Part shown: piece after piece, positions 27,422 to 41,000 of the stretch | How the letters are laid out: every line of letters starts with the position of its first letter | Numbering within the stretch: the first letter of the stretch is position 1 | Source: Lumbricus terrestris | Lineage: Eukaryota; Annelida; Clitellata; Crassiclitellata; Lumbricidae | DNA: 64,000 nt | NCBI GenBank assembly: GCA_949752735.1 | Contig: OX457039.1 | Coordinates: 48,212,055-48,276,054, forward strand | Reading direction: 5' to 3' | The notes under the pieces: model-generated | Database searches by the model: none | Seen by the model: the letters and a program-made list of their open reading frames with translations, nothing else | What the model was told of the DNA's origin: nothing | Made by a program: the position numbers and the translations under genes

Positions 27422-30400
27422 ATATATGCAATGATTGTAACTTATTCCAGTGACAAGACCTACATTAGTATTTTTCATGTCATATTACGTGTTCCAATAC
27501 AATGAGCTGAAATAGTACGCATACATGCACGGCATTGCACGCGCACTCAAGTAAGGCAACCCAAATGAGGATTTTGCTGTCTAAATAAGAATGCTCAATG
27601 AAGAACAGAAGTCCTACTAAAAAATAAACCTAAGTACAGTTTATCTGATTGTGTTTGGGTAGAAGAACAGCTTAGACTGAAACACTGACTGACCAATTAA
27701 CTCTGGAATGGCCTTAGGCAATCCAGCAAAACCAGAACTGGCAGCTACAGGGCTATTTAAATCTCATATGCTTCCAGCACAGACCTAATCAATAAAACCA
27801 TTTAACTATGTAACAGATCGAAATGCCTGGAATAATAGATCAGTTGCTATCCAGAGTCAAAGGTCCACAAAATACAACAGGACCAAAATAGTCTGTATGC
27901 CTATCTATGCAATCCTCCTACACTGCATATTGCAAGCGAGAGACCATGTGGGCGACAGACCGTGTGGTGAGACACACTACATCAACATGCCTCTGTTGAT
28001 GCAAAACATAACACCTCCTCAAGTTAGTAAAATACAGACAAAAAAGAAGGCATCATCGTGTAATGGTCTTTCTTTCCAGATACACCCACGCTTGCCACCC
28101 AAAATGGTAATGCTAGCAGAACAAAGTCCTCCCAGCCACCAAACTGTGCTTGCTACCACCTATGCATATACAGTTGTGACAACAATCAGTTTATAAAATG
28201 ATGAACAAAAGTCATCAATAAAATAATCAATAAAATAATCAATAAAATAATCAATAAAATAATAAATAAAATATAAAATAATAAATAAAATAAAATAATC
28301 AATAAAATATAAAATAAAATAATCAATAAAATATAATATAATTTTATCGAATGAATTCTGTAGCACCATTTCCCATAATGCATCCGCCTGTGAATGCGCA
28401 GCACTTTAACTATGAGCTGTTGGTTGTTCAGTCACTTTTCGCATATGCTCGTCGTTAAAGTATTTATATAAAACCATAGTACAAATAGTGCACTAGAGAG
28501 AAACTGCACCCATTTAATTAGGCTGAAAAAGATGCTTAGCTCTGAATGGCATCAAAAACTGAGACAAAATATATGCAGAACTGGGTATTGAATTCTAAAG
28601 TTTTGTTTCAATGATGAGCTGCATTGGTTAGCTATACATTTTAATACTGCTTATATTATCGTTAAAGGGTAAAGTATCCTCCGATGGCCTCATGAAACTT
28701 GTTAACAAACATTAGTAAAGGCTGATCCAATTCAGTGTGTTGCGACAGCTGATTCGTAGTACATTAATAAAGATTCTCATTCGAAATGAGTTGCAGAAAA
28801 CCAAAACCTAAATCCATTAAGAAATGGATGTTTTGTTTAAGATTGCTGAAATTATGTCTGCACCTTAGCAACTTTAGACCACAGAAATATGCCACAGAGG
28901 ATATTCGTCAAAATAGGAGTGCACTGAAAAAAATGATGGACTAACAATGAATGACCTCTACTGTTTCTCTCAAACAACACATGCTGCCATTAAAGGTATT
29001 GAATCTTTCCTGTCATAATAAGTAGACTGAATCTCAGTTATGCTGCTGACGGCTGTCTTCGACTCCCCTAAAACTCACAACTTCGTTTGCACCTGGAAAA
29101 CTAGCTAACAATATTCCCTGCTTCTCCAGGTGCATGTATTGTGTCGTATGACCTATTGTATCAGTCTCCGATGGCGTGGCCTTCTACCAGAAAATCCTGC
29201 ATTCGGAGAAACTGACTAGCAGCAACATTATTTTGTCAATCTAGAAGCCAAAGGCACTCAGCATCAAATGATGTTATTACACAATACCAGCGACACCTAG
29301 TGAGTGCAAGCAGAAAAGCTGAGAAAGCAGGTCGTGTTATTGTGGCATACAGTGGAAGCTTTAGTATAAGACCAAAAGCAACAGAAAGCATTGCCACAGC
29401 CAACACCATACACTCTTATCATCCCTTCGAATGCCACCTACAGATAATTAATTATCGCACTGCCATTCATTGTGCCAACCAATTTACCATACCCACCAAT
29501 ACTAACGTTTCTTTTGACATTCGCTCATCAGTGGTCTAACATTAATTCTTGCACCAGGCCTCTGGAATGCCCTTTACCACTGCGTGCAATTTTGTCTGCA
29601 CCAGGTTCACCACCCGCCACCATAACTGTTACTGATACCTTTAGGGGTATACGCCTGTTACCTAAGGTTGACTCATCAGTGCTTTACAGGTTCCTTAAAA
29701 CCTATCTGTTTCGTAATCGCAATCATAAACTCAAAATTTCTAAAGCACCACTCAAAAGCCAAGCGCGGGGCACCAGCTTATTCACGAGTGCTGCATTGAG
29801 TTAGAAGGGTTGTCTGTGAGAGTTTGATCGTGATTGGACTGGGAGCGCCTCTGAGTGGGCTTCTTGAAGAGGCCCTATATAAATTCTTGAACTGAATGAA
29901 TGAATAAATGAATTATATCTATGAGCTGTATTATATGCAAAATTAGCAATGCTTCATAAAACAAATAAAATGATGAGATCACCTTTGAGCATTTGTTTGA
30001 GTTCCTTGGCAGCTCTTGACGCAGTGAATTTGTTAACGATCTCAAGAGCCGTCTCTTCGTAGGAGTTGAGTCGACTCACATCAATTCCGCACTAACGGAG
30101 AGTAAAACAACAAAGGCAATCATTTGTCTCAATTCATAATATGACCTTTTTCAAATATGCAATGTGTAAACGTTTCTAAGTGCTGCCACTGGTGGTTTTG
30201 TGCAATTATTCTAGAATCTTGACAGTTCTAAGTCACATCTTGTACCTGTAACATTGAACTTCCAAAGCGTTGCATAAAAACTTTGCTATGGTCAGTCCAT
30301 CTTTCTGGAGTAAGCTACCTAGCAGTCTCTGTAGTAAACTTCTTGGTCTTACTTTGACCCTTCCTGCAAGCATTATTTTGAAAATCATTCTCCTTGACTG

Positions 30401-33400
30401 TGTTTGGTGCTGTCAGGTGAGGAGCGTTGTTGAGAAGTTTCTCCCGAAGTGACGCTATATAAATTCTTTATTACAATTGAGTCATACGTCTTTTTGTACA
30501 ATTCTGTAGTCCCTACTCCTCCTACTCTTCATTCTCCTCTTCCTCCTCCTCTGCCTCTCTTTCCAGTCACTCTGTTATACTCTTCCCACCTGAGCCCCAT
30601 CCATCCTTAATTTCCTCTGATCATCCACAGTCGAGCAAATATGCGTAAACACACCGTCTACACATCACAAATAATTACAGGATGTGATGTAACATAAAAC
30701 TTGTATCTGCTGTATTTTTATACTGCACCACAAAATTCCTTGAATCCAGTCACACCCCGTCACCTCTGCACATCGTAAACAGCCATCCAACATTAGGGGG
30801 AAATGCGTTGGGTGATAAAAGACTGGGCTACGACAACTTCATGAATATTAAAGACATTGGAAGGTGGAAAAGAAATCTGGTGCACGCAGAAACAGAATGT
30901 TGAAGGTGTTTACATGATCAAATCAATTTGCTAGATTTTTTAACAGATATAGGAATCCAAACAGGAAGCTGGAAGGCAGAATTGCCAGTACATTTCTAGA
31001 GGGCAAAGCATCAATAAATTATCTTGTTAGTTTGCCAAATGGCAAAGGCTGCTCTCTTCTTTTACCAGAAAAACACAAATGCCAAGCTAAGAATGCAAAA
31101 TGCTACTAAAACTGAATGGAAAAATAGCAAAGTCTAAAACTTACAGACAGAAGAAGTCGAACAACTTCGGTCTTGCCATACTTGGCAGCTTCATGAAGAC
31201 AAGTACCACTTGCTGTCTGTCTGTTTATGTTAAATCCAAACTCAATCAGCAACCTATTTTTCAAATGATAAAACAGGAAATGAACAAATGTTCAGTTGAT
31301 TCACAGTAGACCACAATCACAGAGTTTACAGACTCATTACAGCGCTAAAAATGAGGATTAAAAACTACAGACCATACTGTAAATGATGCAAGTTTTCTAA
31401 AATAACATGTTTTGCAGAGCACTGAGTCAAGGATATTGGGGATGTGTACTTAGATTACAACAGTCACTGTGTATTCAGTGTATTGTCAGAACTTAGCCAC
31501 ACAAACCATTATTGGAAGACTCGCAGACAGAATCTGATCATGGTAGCATCAAATTGTGGGGCACAGTGGTGAAGGGGCATGTTTGGTGCCTTGGAGCCGG
31601 AAGGTTGCGGGTTCTCAATTCACTGCGTAGTGCGTAGGTACCCTGAGCAAGTCTTTCACTTGCAATTGCTCATGTACTTCGGCGTGAAACTCTAATTCAG
31701 TGTACGTGCTGTAGTCGGGAGTGCCTCTGAGTAGAAATCTTGAAGGGGCGCAATAACAAGTGTTCATACATACATACTGCAATGAAGTTTCATTCCAATA
31801 GAGATAATTTAGTAGAGCACCTGAACAACACAATGCCTAACTAGATGTAGTAGAGCACCTGAACTACAACAAAGCCCAACCAGATGTGCAATAACAATGC
31901 CTCTACATTAGGATTAAATCCATTGTTGTCATACGTAAGTTCTCCATTATGCACTGTCATTTCTTAAAACAACAATTTTTAATGTCAGACGGAAATTGCT
32001 TTTTACACCAAGATATTATAAGCAGCTGCCAAAAACTGACTCATTTAATTGCTTTGCGAATACAAAGGAAAAATAAAAACGATGCCAGGAAACAAAGTAA
32101 GTGGTTAATCTGGCGCTAATAAACCTACTTGAGAACATCGACATGGCCGTTTCTGGCGGCCAGATGCAGACAAGTTGTTCTGTCATTTTCAAGAACATCT
32201 GCAGAACATTCTGATCGAAGGCGATTCGATAAATCACAGGATAAGAGCAGTTCAACCACCTGAACGGATATACGGATATTGTTGCGAAAACAGTGAAAAA
32301 ATAGCGGGAAAACTTCACCTCTTTATCACTTCCATGAGCCACGTGGAAGTGATAAGAGTTGATTTAGAACCGTATTCCAACTGATACAAGAACAGTTCTA
32401 GTGACTCAGTTTCCAGGAGTATTCAGCTTTTGGTGTTAAATGCCTTGTATATGAAAGTGTAGAAATGGTAAATGCACAGGTTTGTCTACAGTAAACCTCT
32501 GTCTGTAGAAAAGGTAACAACGCCCACACGGGCTGTGAATATGGACTGATTAGAAAAGTGCATTAACTAATCTTGTTGCTGCCATTTCGTGAAAAAGAAA
32601 TCTCTATACACTGAATTTATATATCTCCTTGAATTTCTTTCGTACTCACAAATACAGAGCATTATTGCGACAAAAGGTAATATCAAAGAAATTGCAAAAT
32701 TCAGCTTACTTCACTAAATAATATGAAAACTTTTCATAAGCTGTGCTTCATAATAGCCCTGTCCTACCTATAGTATAGAGTCACAAAGCTAAAATTTAAT
32801 CCAATACTCCAATCACCATTAGTTATTCATAGCCTAATATCCTTATTCATATAAGCCATGTAAGCATCAAATCGTTTATTTGGCAACCAAGAACAAAGAG
32901 AGCCCTGTAGTATAGAGTCACAATGGTTCTTGTTCTTTGTTCTTGGTCGCCAAATAAACGATTTGATTTGATTTTGAAGCATCAGTAGCAAGAAATAACC
33001 TTGACAGATGGCTGTTTAGAAATTCTGCCAAACAAAATAATAATAAATGTGATGAAACTGACAACATAGCTCAAAATATACTCTAACCAATTTTCTCATA
33101 GCAATATATTTATTGCATAAATTCCACAGCCTGGAATCTCTTACCCGTTTTCGACCAAATTCACACGCCAGGTCTAGAGGTGTTTCATGCTGGTGATTAG
33201 TAAGACCTGGATCAGCCTTGTGCACAAGCAGCTTCTGAACCTAAACAGCCAACGAGTAGATTATACACCATGCTGTTTTGTCCATAACAATACTACATGC
33301 TGCCTGAACACTGAATTACAATGTTTCCAGAATTCTGAAGTAGAGTCATGTACACAACCCTATTCCAAGTGATACTACGTCAGCCACATTGCTTTCTCCA

Positions 33401-34936
33401 CCCCATTGGGGTTTTGTTCATTGCAGTCCGCAAGATATTCTGGTCATTGTCATCTTCTGTTGCTCAAGTGACATGGCTCAGAAACCCCAACCTGCGTTAC
33501 CAGTGCTATAGACGTCACTTATTAATCTTTTACCCGTATGCCCCGAAAATATCCGCTGAAAACGGGCTTAAAATTTAAAAATGAACTGGTAAAGGGTTAA
33601 TTATAATTTAGACTAGATTTGGCTGGTTTAATATTCAATAATATTTATATCACTAAATTAATCATATTTTAAATTTAGAACATTATTAGCAATCTGTCTC
33701 TTTCTTTCGTGTATGTTCTCAACATAATCCATTAGTTTCATACTTCAGGCACTAATCCTTACCACTCAAATTAATAATAAATCGACCCAAATCTGTTTAC
33801 GGTGAGAAGTATGAAGTTGTATAATTTAGTATTAATCTTTACCACTCCTGAGTCCGCTCTCACCAGACAGATTTGGGCCAATTAATTACTAAATTATACA
33901 GATTTGGGCCGATTAATTACTAAATTATACAGATTTGGGTCAATTAATTACTAAATTATACAGATTTGGGTAAATTAATTACTAAATTATACAGTTTTGG
34001 GCCGATTAACTACTAAATTATACAGATTTGGACCAATTAATTACTAAATCATACAGATTTGGGCCGATTAATTACTAAATTATACAACTGCACTAAACTT
34101 TAGAGTCCATTGTGCCATTTGAGTATTAGTTTTGTTTACTGGCAGACCAGATACTTCGATCGGTAACTTATGCGTCAGAATCTGTTTCTCTCGCTGTGGA
34201 TGCTGTTGGTTTTTTATTCATGCGTCAGAAATGCCAACAAGATAGATAACGAACTCACTAAATCCAGTATTCATACTTTGTGCCCTATCGTATTGCATAC
34301 TATCGTATTACATACACGAGGATCATCAACCAACCAGCTTTCTGATTCACCTTGGCTGGATGATTTATCTATTAGGCAGATATTCACATCTGATGCAACT
34401 TCTGAATCATAAATATTAACTTCATGATTTCCCTTTTTAGTTCTCAGATTTGTTGATTAATGATGGAGTTCATAAACTCAGTGCTGCCAGATTGAATCAA
34501 ATCATAGGCACTCACAGAAATTTTTATAGGAGAAGGCAAAACTGTAAAACTAAAACATGCAATAAGAACCTCTGAGCAGGGACCTTGAGGGGCGCTATGT
34601 ACATTCTGATTGATTGTCTGATTGATTGAATTCTGAACCTGATGCTGACCAAACATTTTCCGGTTCTATGAGGGATAACAGCCCTATTTTTTCGATGTAT
34701 GCCCAAATTATCCGTGGATGATTTAGTTTTATCTTTTATTTGTTCTTACCACATCTGAATGGCCATGCTCACAGGCCAGATGAAGTGGAGTGGCTCCATC
34801 TAGAGCCGGATCATTGACCATTGAACCGGACTGGAGCAACAGATCCACTGGCTTCTCCTTGCCCAACCAAGCTGCATAGTGCAACGGCCTCAAACCTATA
34901 ACAATCGACCAAAACATAAGCAGATGATGTTTCATT

Positions 34937-35021
<85 letters not shown>

Positions 35022-35028
35022 CCACCAC

Positions 35029-35070
<42 letters not shown>

Positions 35071-38000
35071 TGCATCATCATCAACATTATCACCAGCAGC
35101 AGTTTCTCATGCAGGCCATTTGGTGGCAATGGGAACATGAATAATATAATTTCCATTGTCCTTGGCCATTTGTCATGTGAGTGCTTTTCTCATTGTTACT
35201 CCGATCCCTGTTATGTCCTCCTTTACATTGTCCACCGTTATGTCCTCCTTTACATTGTCCACCCAGAAGGCTACAGATTTGGTCAATCTCTGGCGCCATT
35301 TTCTTTGGATTTTGCATGTAGTGCACAGTGAGGAAGTTTGTCGGATGGCATTTCCTCAACATGTCCAAACCATACGAGTCTTCGCTGGATGACTATGTCT
35401 AGCAAAGTTGTTTGGATACTGCATAACTAATGTCTTATGCCATCATTCACAAATTTCTGTAATCCTGAAATAACGTTTAGCACATTCGTATAAGAAATTC
35501 AGCTACAGGAATTGCATAATATGCAATCCATTGCAACAATACCTCTGTCATGTCCTAAATATATATAATAAATGCATATATATATTAATATATATATATA
35601 TACAGATGCACAAAAAATTTCTGTTATGCTGTTACCTGGCAGCACTACTGATATCGTTATTGCTGTTCTTAATCTGAGGATGATATGCACAAAATTTGGC
35701 TCTGACAGTTGATACCATTGGAATGCATAGATGCAAGGGCACATGATTCTTAATCTACAGCACATAAATATGAGTCGCAATTTATAGCATATAAGGTGAT
35801 CTTTGCTGAGGAATACAACATGCCCGGATAAAGTCAAGATGGGGGATAAAGTTCTCAAACAGCACAATAGAGGAGAACAAGATCCTTGAGAGAAATTGTA
35901 AAGACAAGACATTTTCAGATTATGGCAGATGCGACTCAAGAACATCTATAATTCTATATATTAACAGCCCCAGGACTTACAGATAAATTCCATAACTTCA
36001 TTACCAAACCCACAGCCATCTGGCACTTGAGTTCTATATGGGTCAAGCCATTGTCAGACATTCAGGCACTTGAGTACTATCTGGGTCAAGCCATTGGTTT
36101 TTTTTACAGTAATGGTAACATCACAGGCATGAAGAGCAGAACATCAAGCAGGAAACCCATTCGATTCCTGCTCTCCCTCCCAAACAACGACCTTGTATAT
36201 ATTACAGCAGAGCAGGAAACAAGATTAGATACAAGAGACGTTTTGAGAGAAGACTTTGAAGAAGGTGTCGACTGCGCAGCAATGTAAACTTGCCACTGTC
36301 ATCAAAGCACATCATTGGTCATATTCGTCATTTTGTATGATTCGTAAACCCTCTCTCAAGATATAAGAGAGGCTTCAGCAGAAAACACGTGATCCCACTG
36401 GCCTGCTCCCAAAGGTGGGTCTAGTCAGCCCACTAGATGGCAAAGGAAAATGAGTAGAGGACTGATGGACACCTTGAATAGCTGCCAATATACAGTTAAA
36501 TTGGATTCCTGTAGTAACTCGTGATCATCCGCTCATACCATCGTGATCACACTGCGTTCGTCAGTTTGAAATATTAAAGAATATTTTTATATTATTATTA
36601 TTATTATTAATTATTATTCTAAAACTTCAGTCCTATATATAGGTCAGGTCATTGCCAGGTATTCTTCGTTTGTATATGTTAGAATTAAGTGATTCAGCTC
36701 TTTTGGATTATTTAAGTCAGAAGATATCTAGTTCGTCCTCCCTTTTGTGCACCTTTCTTTGCTAGAAACATTGGTAAGAATTAGCATACAGTTTGCTTGC
36801 TTTTGGATCATATGCATAAATTTTTTTGTGTATGCAACCAACCACAGCTGGATATTACCCAACTTGGATTATATACAATATATATACACATAGTTTTAAA
36901 TACTGGTATATGTACAGGATTTTACTGCAGTGGATACTAACCATACTACTGGTAATATTACTCATGAGCATTCAGAAAAAGAACATTCCATTCTTTTCCA
37001 ATCACTCAATGCAAAATTAGATCAGAAATGAGTTGAAGCAAAATAATGCTCAGACAGAATTACTGATTGAAAAAAGTGTTCAAAATTGCCTCTGGCACAA
37101 TATTTGTTGAGACAGGAAACATGAAATTACCTTTATTGTCCTTGACATCTACCTGTGCCCCATGTTCCAATAGCAGCTTCATCAAATTATGATTTCCAGC
37201 CAGTGCTGCATGATGAAGAACGGTTAACCTGCAATATACAATATGTATTATTACTAGCAGCATAAAATACTATTCACATCAATGATCAGCTGTCAGCCTG
37301 TCACTCTTAAATCATACGCACAGAGTTAGTCTAAAATACTTCTTGATGAATGACATTCTTAGATCAATAGAAGAAGAAGGCAAAACTATAATGGTTGGAG
37401 AAAAAAAGAGGCAACAAGGAGATAATTGTAGGAAGATGTGGGATGCAAAAGAAAGATAAACGGACGGATGTTATTTGGCACAGACATCTGAGAACATCTG
37501 AGAAAACAAGACCCTAGGCCACAGGATTCAAAGGAGTTGAACAAAGCTTGGAAGGCTTTTGGTAATGAGCCAAGTAAAACCCAGACTGTGCTGAAAAACA
37601 TATTTGTAATATTTGCCCACCTACCTATGTTTATGACTACTTCACAAGAGACAGTCTGCTGCAAACCTCTTACTAAAAAGAACTGTCAATAAAAAAACTA
37701 TCATGAAAGAATCTCTGTCAATGACCACATATTTGATATTGAAAATTTGTTTATTTTATTGAAACATAACCTTTTATTAACACACCAAATTAAGGTGAAA
37801 CTTTTATTTACAACTTGCCTAAGAAAGAACATGTTAATATTCACATACCATAGCCCTACATGAGAAAGGAACACGGTTAATGATCACATACTTACAACTT
37901 TACATGGCAGTCAACCTACACATCAATGATAAGCTTGCACTATTAAATCATACCAGAGTTTGTCTAAAATACTTTTTGATGAATTATGCTAACTACATTC

Positions 38001-41000
38001 ACAAGCAGAAAGAAAGGGTCGATGATGGCCTAATATAAAAAGGCATAGGTGATGAAAAGATATTTAAGAAGCCCTTTATATGACCACCCACCATAAGAAA
38101 GAATAAGTTAAAGATTATGGTCCTTCAAAGAATATGTTAATGATTATAATATTATACGCAGATGGGAAAACTGAAAGCTAATGTAAAGCAAATAACCACC
38201 TAAGGGATTTTTGTGTGATGTGTGCTTTGAACCAAGCAGTCTTAGTTGCAATGACACTTTGTACCAATGCTCTTCATTCAAAACTCTTCGCCAAATCAGG
38301 AAATACTAAGTCCTGCTATCCATGAAACAAGGCAAAAATTGGTGGAACTCTAGTTCGACAACAAAAGGAAACAAGTCGGCCTGGAAGGAAATAATTTCCA
38401 TTAATAACATTAGAGCCTACGGTTGAAGCAGGACTGGGCACTACATAGAGCAACTTCAGAAAACCATTACTACCATCACTGCTGGTAAACTCATTTACTG
38501 ACATAATAGGTAATAAACATATTTGTGGGAAAAGAGGGAGGCCCAAACATCAGCTATTTTAAACATAATTAAAATCCCTTATCTAAAACTATAAAACACA
38601 GTTTGTAATGTGAGCTTGATAAAAAATCTCCTCATCCACGCGACCGATTTTTCCAAATAATTACAAAACAACTTCTAACCGCCCCATGACAACACTATCG
38701 GGATTCGCGATCCAAAAATATTACCTTTTGCCGAGCTTGAAAATTTATTTTTTCTAACCGAATCCTAGCACTGTTAAGACGCCATTAAATTTTGCTTTCA
38801 ACCATCATCTTCAGCAAACATTGAGACCATCGATGATATATTGGTGATTGAACCCAGTACATTAATGACGTCATGGCCGATTTTAAAATTAGCCTATAGC
38901 GCGTTATTCCGTTAATTAATATCTATATCGTGTCGTATGTATCAGTAGCCTATTTAAGACGCAATAATTTTCGCCGATCGATTTTCAACGAAAAAATAGA
39001 TTTTTAACCTCACTTTTCGCCGAGGTCAGATCTTTTGGCACGCGGTTTGGCAAAAATGCTGACTATAGCGTAAACATGGACGGGTGGAAGTTGGGTTGAA
39101 CCGAAAACCTAAATTTCACGGGCAACGCCGGGCACCAAAGGTGGTTAGACTGGGCTGGGGCCGATGGAAGAAGGCGAGGTGAGAAGGGCGGCGTGGGAGT
39201 GGGGTCAGGCGTGGCGGGGGACGAAAACAGAAATTTCCCGGGCGTGGGAGCGGCCTGACTGGGAAGTGGGAACTAAAAACCGAAATTTCCCGGGCAACGC
39301 CGGGTAATTCAGCTAGTAAACTATATAAATAACATGTGTACTTTAAAAACATACAAAGGGAAGAACAAATAAATAAATAGACCAGATTCTTGGCTGGTTG
39401 GCTTATTCTTTGTCATGTCCTCCGTCTAGTAACAGTAATAAAGACCAGTGGATCATTAAATTTATTACATCGAAGAGCCTTTCCTTGTGATAGATGAGAA
39501 GAATCACAGGCCAAATGTTAAACCCGATAACCAGTTTCTATGGTAAAGCATAGACCAGTGGGGAAATGTTACACCTAGTAACCAGATTGTGTGGCAAAGA
39601 ATCCAAAGCAATGTGTTGGAAATTAAACCCAAGGGAGCATGCAGTCCAAACAGACTACAAAGAAAGCAAACTCAAGCACTTGAAGGAAACCGATTATTTT
39701 CCACTTTGCTTCCGACATAATGAATTTATCAAAAGGCCGCGTTTCAACCTTCCCAGCAAAGTTCAACAACAAAAAAAGCCAAGCCAAGTAAAAGCTGTCT
39801 GTCTGGCAAAAAAATTGTAATCAAGTTTATCTGTTCAGTCACAAAGCCAGAACTCCAGAGGCCAGATGATTAAATCCTGACTCCTCTGTTCATTCAGGGC
39901 TGGGCATTTTAGAGGCGTCTGCAATTCTGCATGGAATATGCGAAACTACATTAGGTAATAGACAGATGAGGTTTGAGTTAGCATTGTATTCAACCACTAA
40001 AGCAAAAAAAGCATACATGTTTTCCACATCTGTCTGTGCGGTTCAAATTCACATGCACTGTGCAAAATTCACATTCATCCAAAACCATGAGCAAAGGATG
40101 ACTGTAATGACAACAGTTATCATTTGTTAATGGTTTAGATGTTTGTCCCTCGCCTGAAAATCCTTCAGCTCACAAACTGTACTGTGGAAATACATGCCAA
40201 ATAAGTAAATGATTTGTTTTTGTCACCTAATCTAGCCATGAACAATATTAAAGTCAATTATATCATCATTTATAGACAGCACTGCTGAAGTAATCAATCT
40301 ATGCCTCATTTTTTACATTCAACGCAGCGAATCAGCATAAATATTATGGCATCAACGAATGGCACAGTCTTTGAAGCTATTAACCTATTATCATCCTTTA
40401 CTCTGTAATAACAAGTGCCCAATTAATGAGCATTTTGCTTAATCTCCATCAATCATCTTAGAGTTTGGGAGGGTCATGAGATATAGATTACTTCAATATT
40501 TTTTACTGTCACCCCAAGCAAATTTTCAACTCGTGAATAAAATTCAGTTCCTCTGGTAGATTCCAGAGCTCTTTCACTTCAAAAGTAGTAAGCATAGGAT
40601 TCTATCATGCAGATAAGCTTCTCTTCATCACTGGAAATAATTGTGTGGACTAAATTTCCCACCCAACTAGACCCATGTCCTCATCTCCCCTGGGCAATTA
40701 GACTGCTCAACAATCAAGCAGACCCTGCTCTCTCTCTTTCCTGCCACATCCGTGCATTCACTAACTCCATCTGGTGCCAACAAGATCTGGCTGCCAACAA
40801 GATAAGCAGAGCGTTGGACGCTAACAACACAGAAACTGCAAATGCGACCGCCATGAAAATACTCCTTGTGTTCAATTAATAGAAGTCTGCAGCCAGTGAG
40901 TTTTCAAATATGTGATGCTCCTTTTTAACTTCATCCTTTTGAATGTCAGTGATGTTCAACCTTTTTGACCATCAACGAACCTTTTCTTGTAGCTAAAGGC

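Larger units (their letters stand above)
21730..29982 (-). other. CASKIN intron 8
   Basis: This 8.25-kb intron contains a tandem duplication (23259-23545), a 15-bp tandem array (26071-26235), a LINE tail remnant (26294-26366), a (TA)n tract (27380-27428), an AATAAAATAATC array (28209-28345) and a LINE fragment (29400-29925). I found no further exon in the rest. Confidence 0.65.
33241..34749 (-). other. CASKIN intron 4
   Basis: It holds a 31-bp tandem array (33867-34083) and a LINE/SINE tail remnant (34560-34630). Nothing else is supported. Confidence 0.7.
34896..37130 (-). other. CASKIN intron 3
   Basis: It contains the (ATC)n array (34936-35072), a 26-bp direct repeat (about 35210-35260), (TA)n at 35580-35605, a 43-bp-period duplication (36022-36100) and (ATT)n at about 36585-36615. 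Confidence 0.7.

Noticed and set aside
34879..35331. 150-codon frame with poly-His and its poly-Met antisense partner
   Set aside because: Both come from the (ATC)n microsatellite read in different registers.
40607..40879. 90-codon plus-strand frame in intron 2
   Set aside because: No recognisable domain, splice signals or codon bias; lengths like this are expected by chance in 64 kb.
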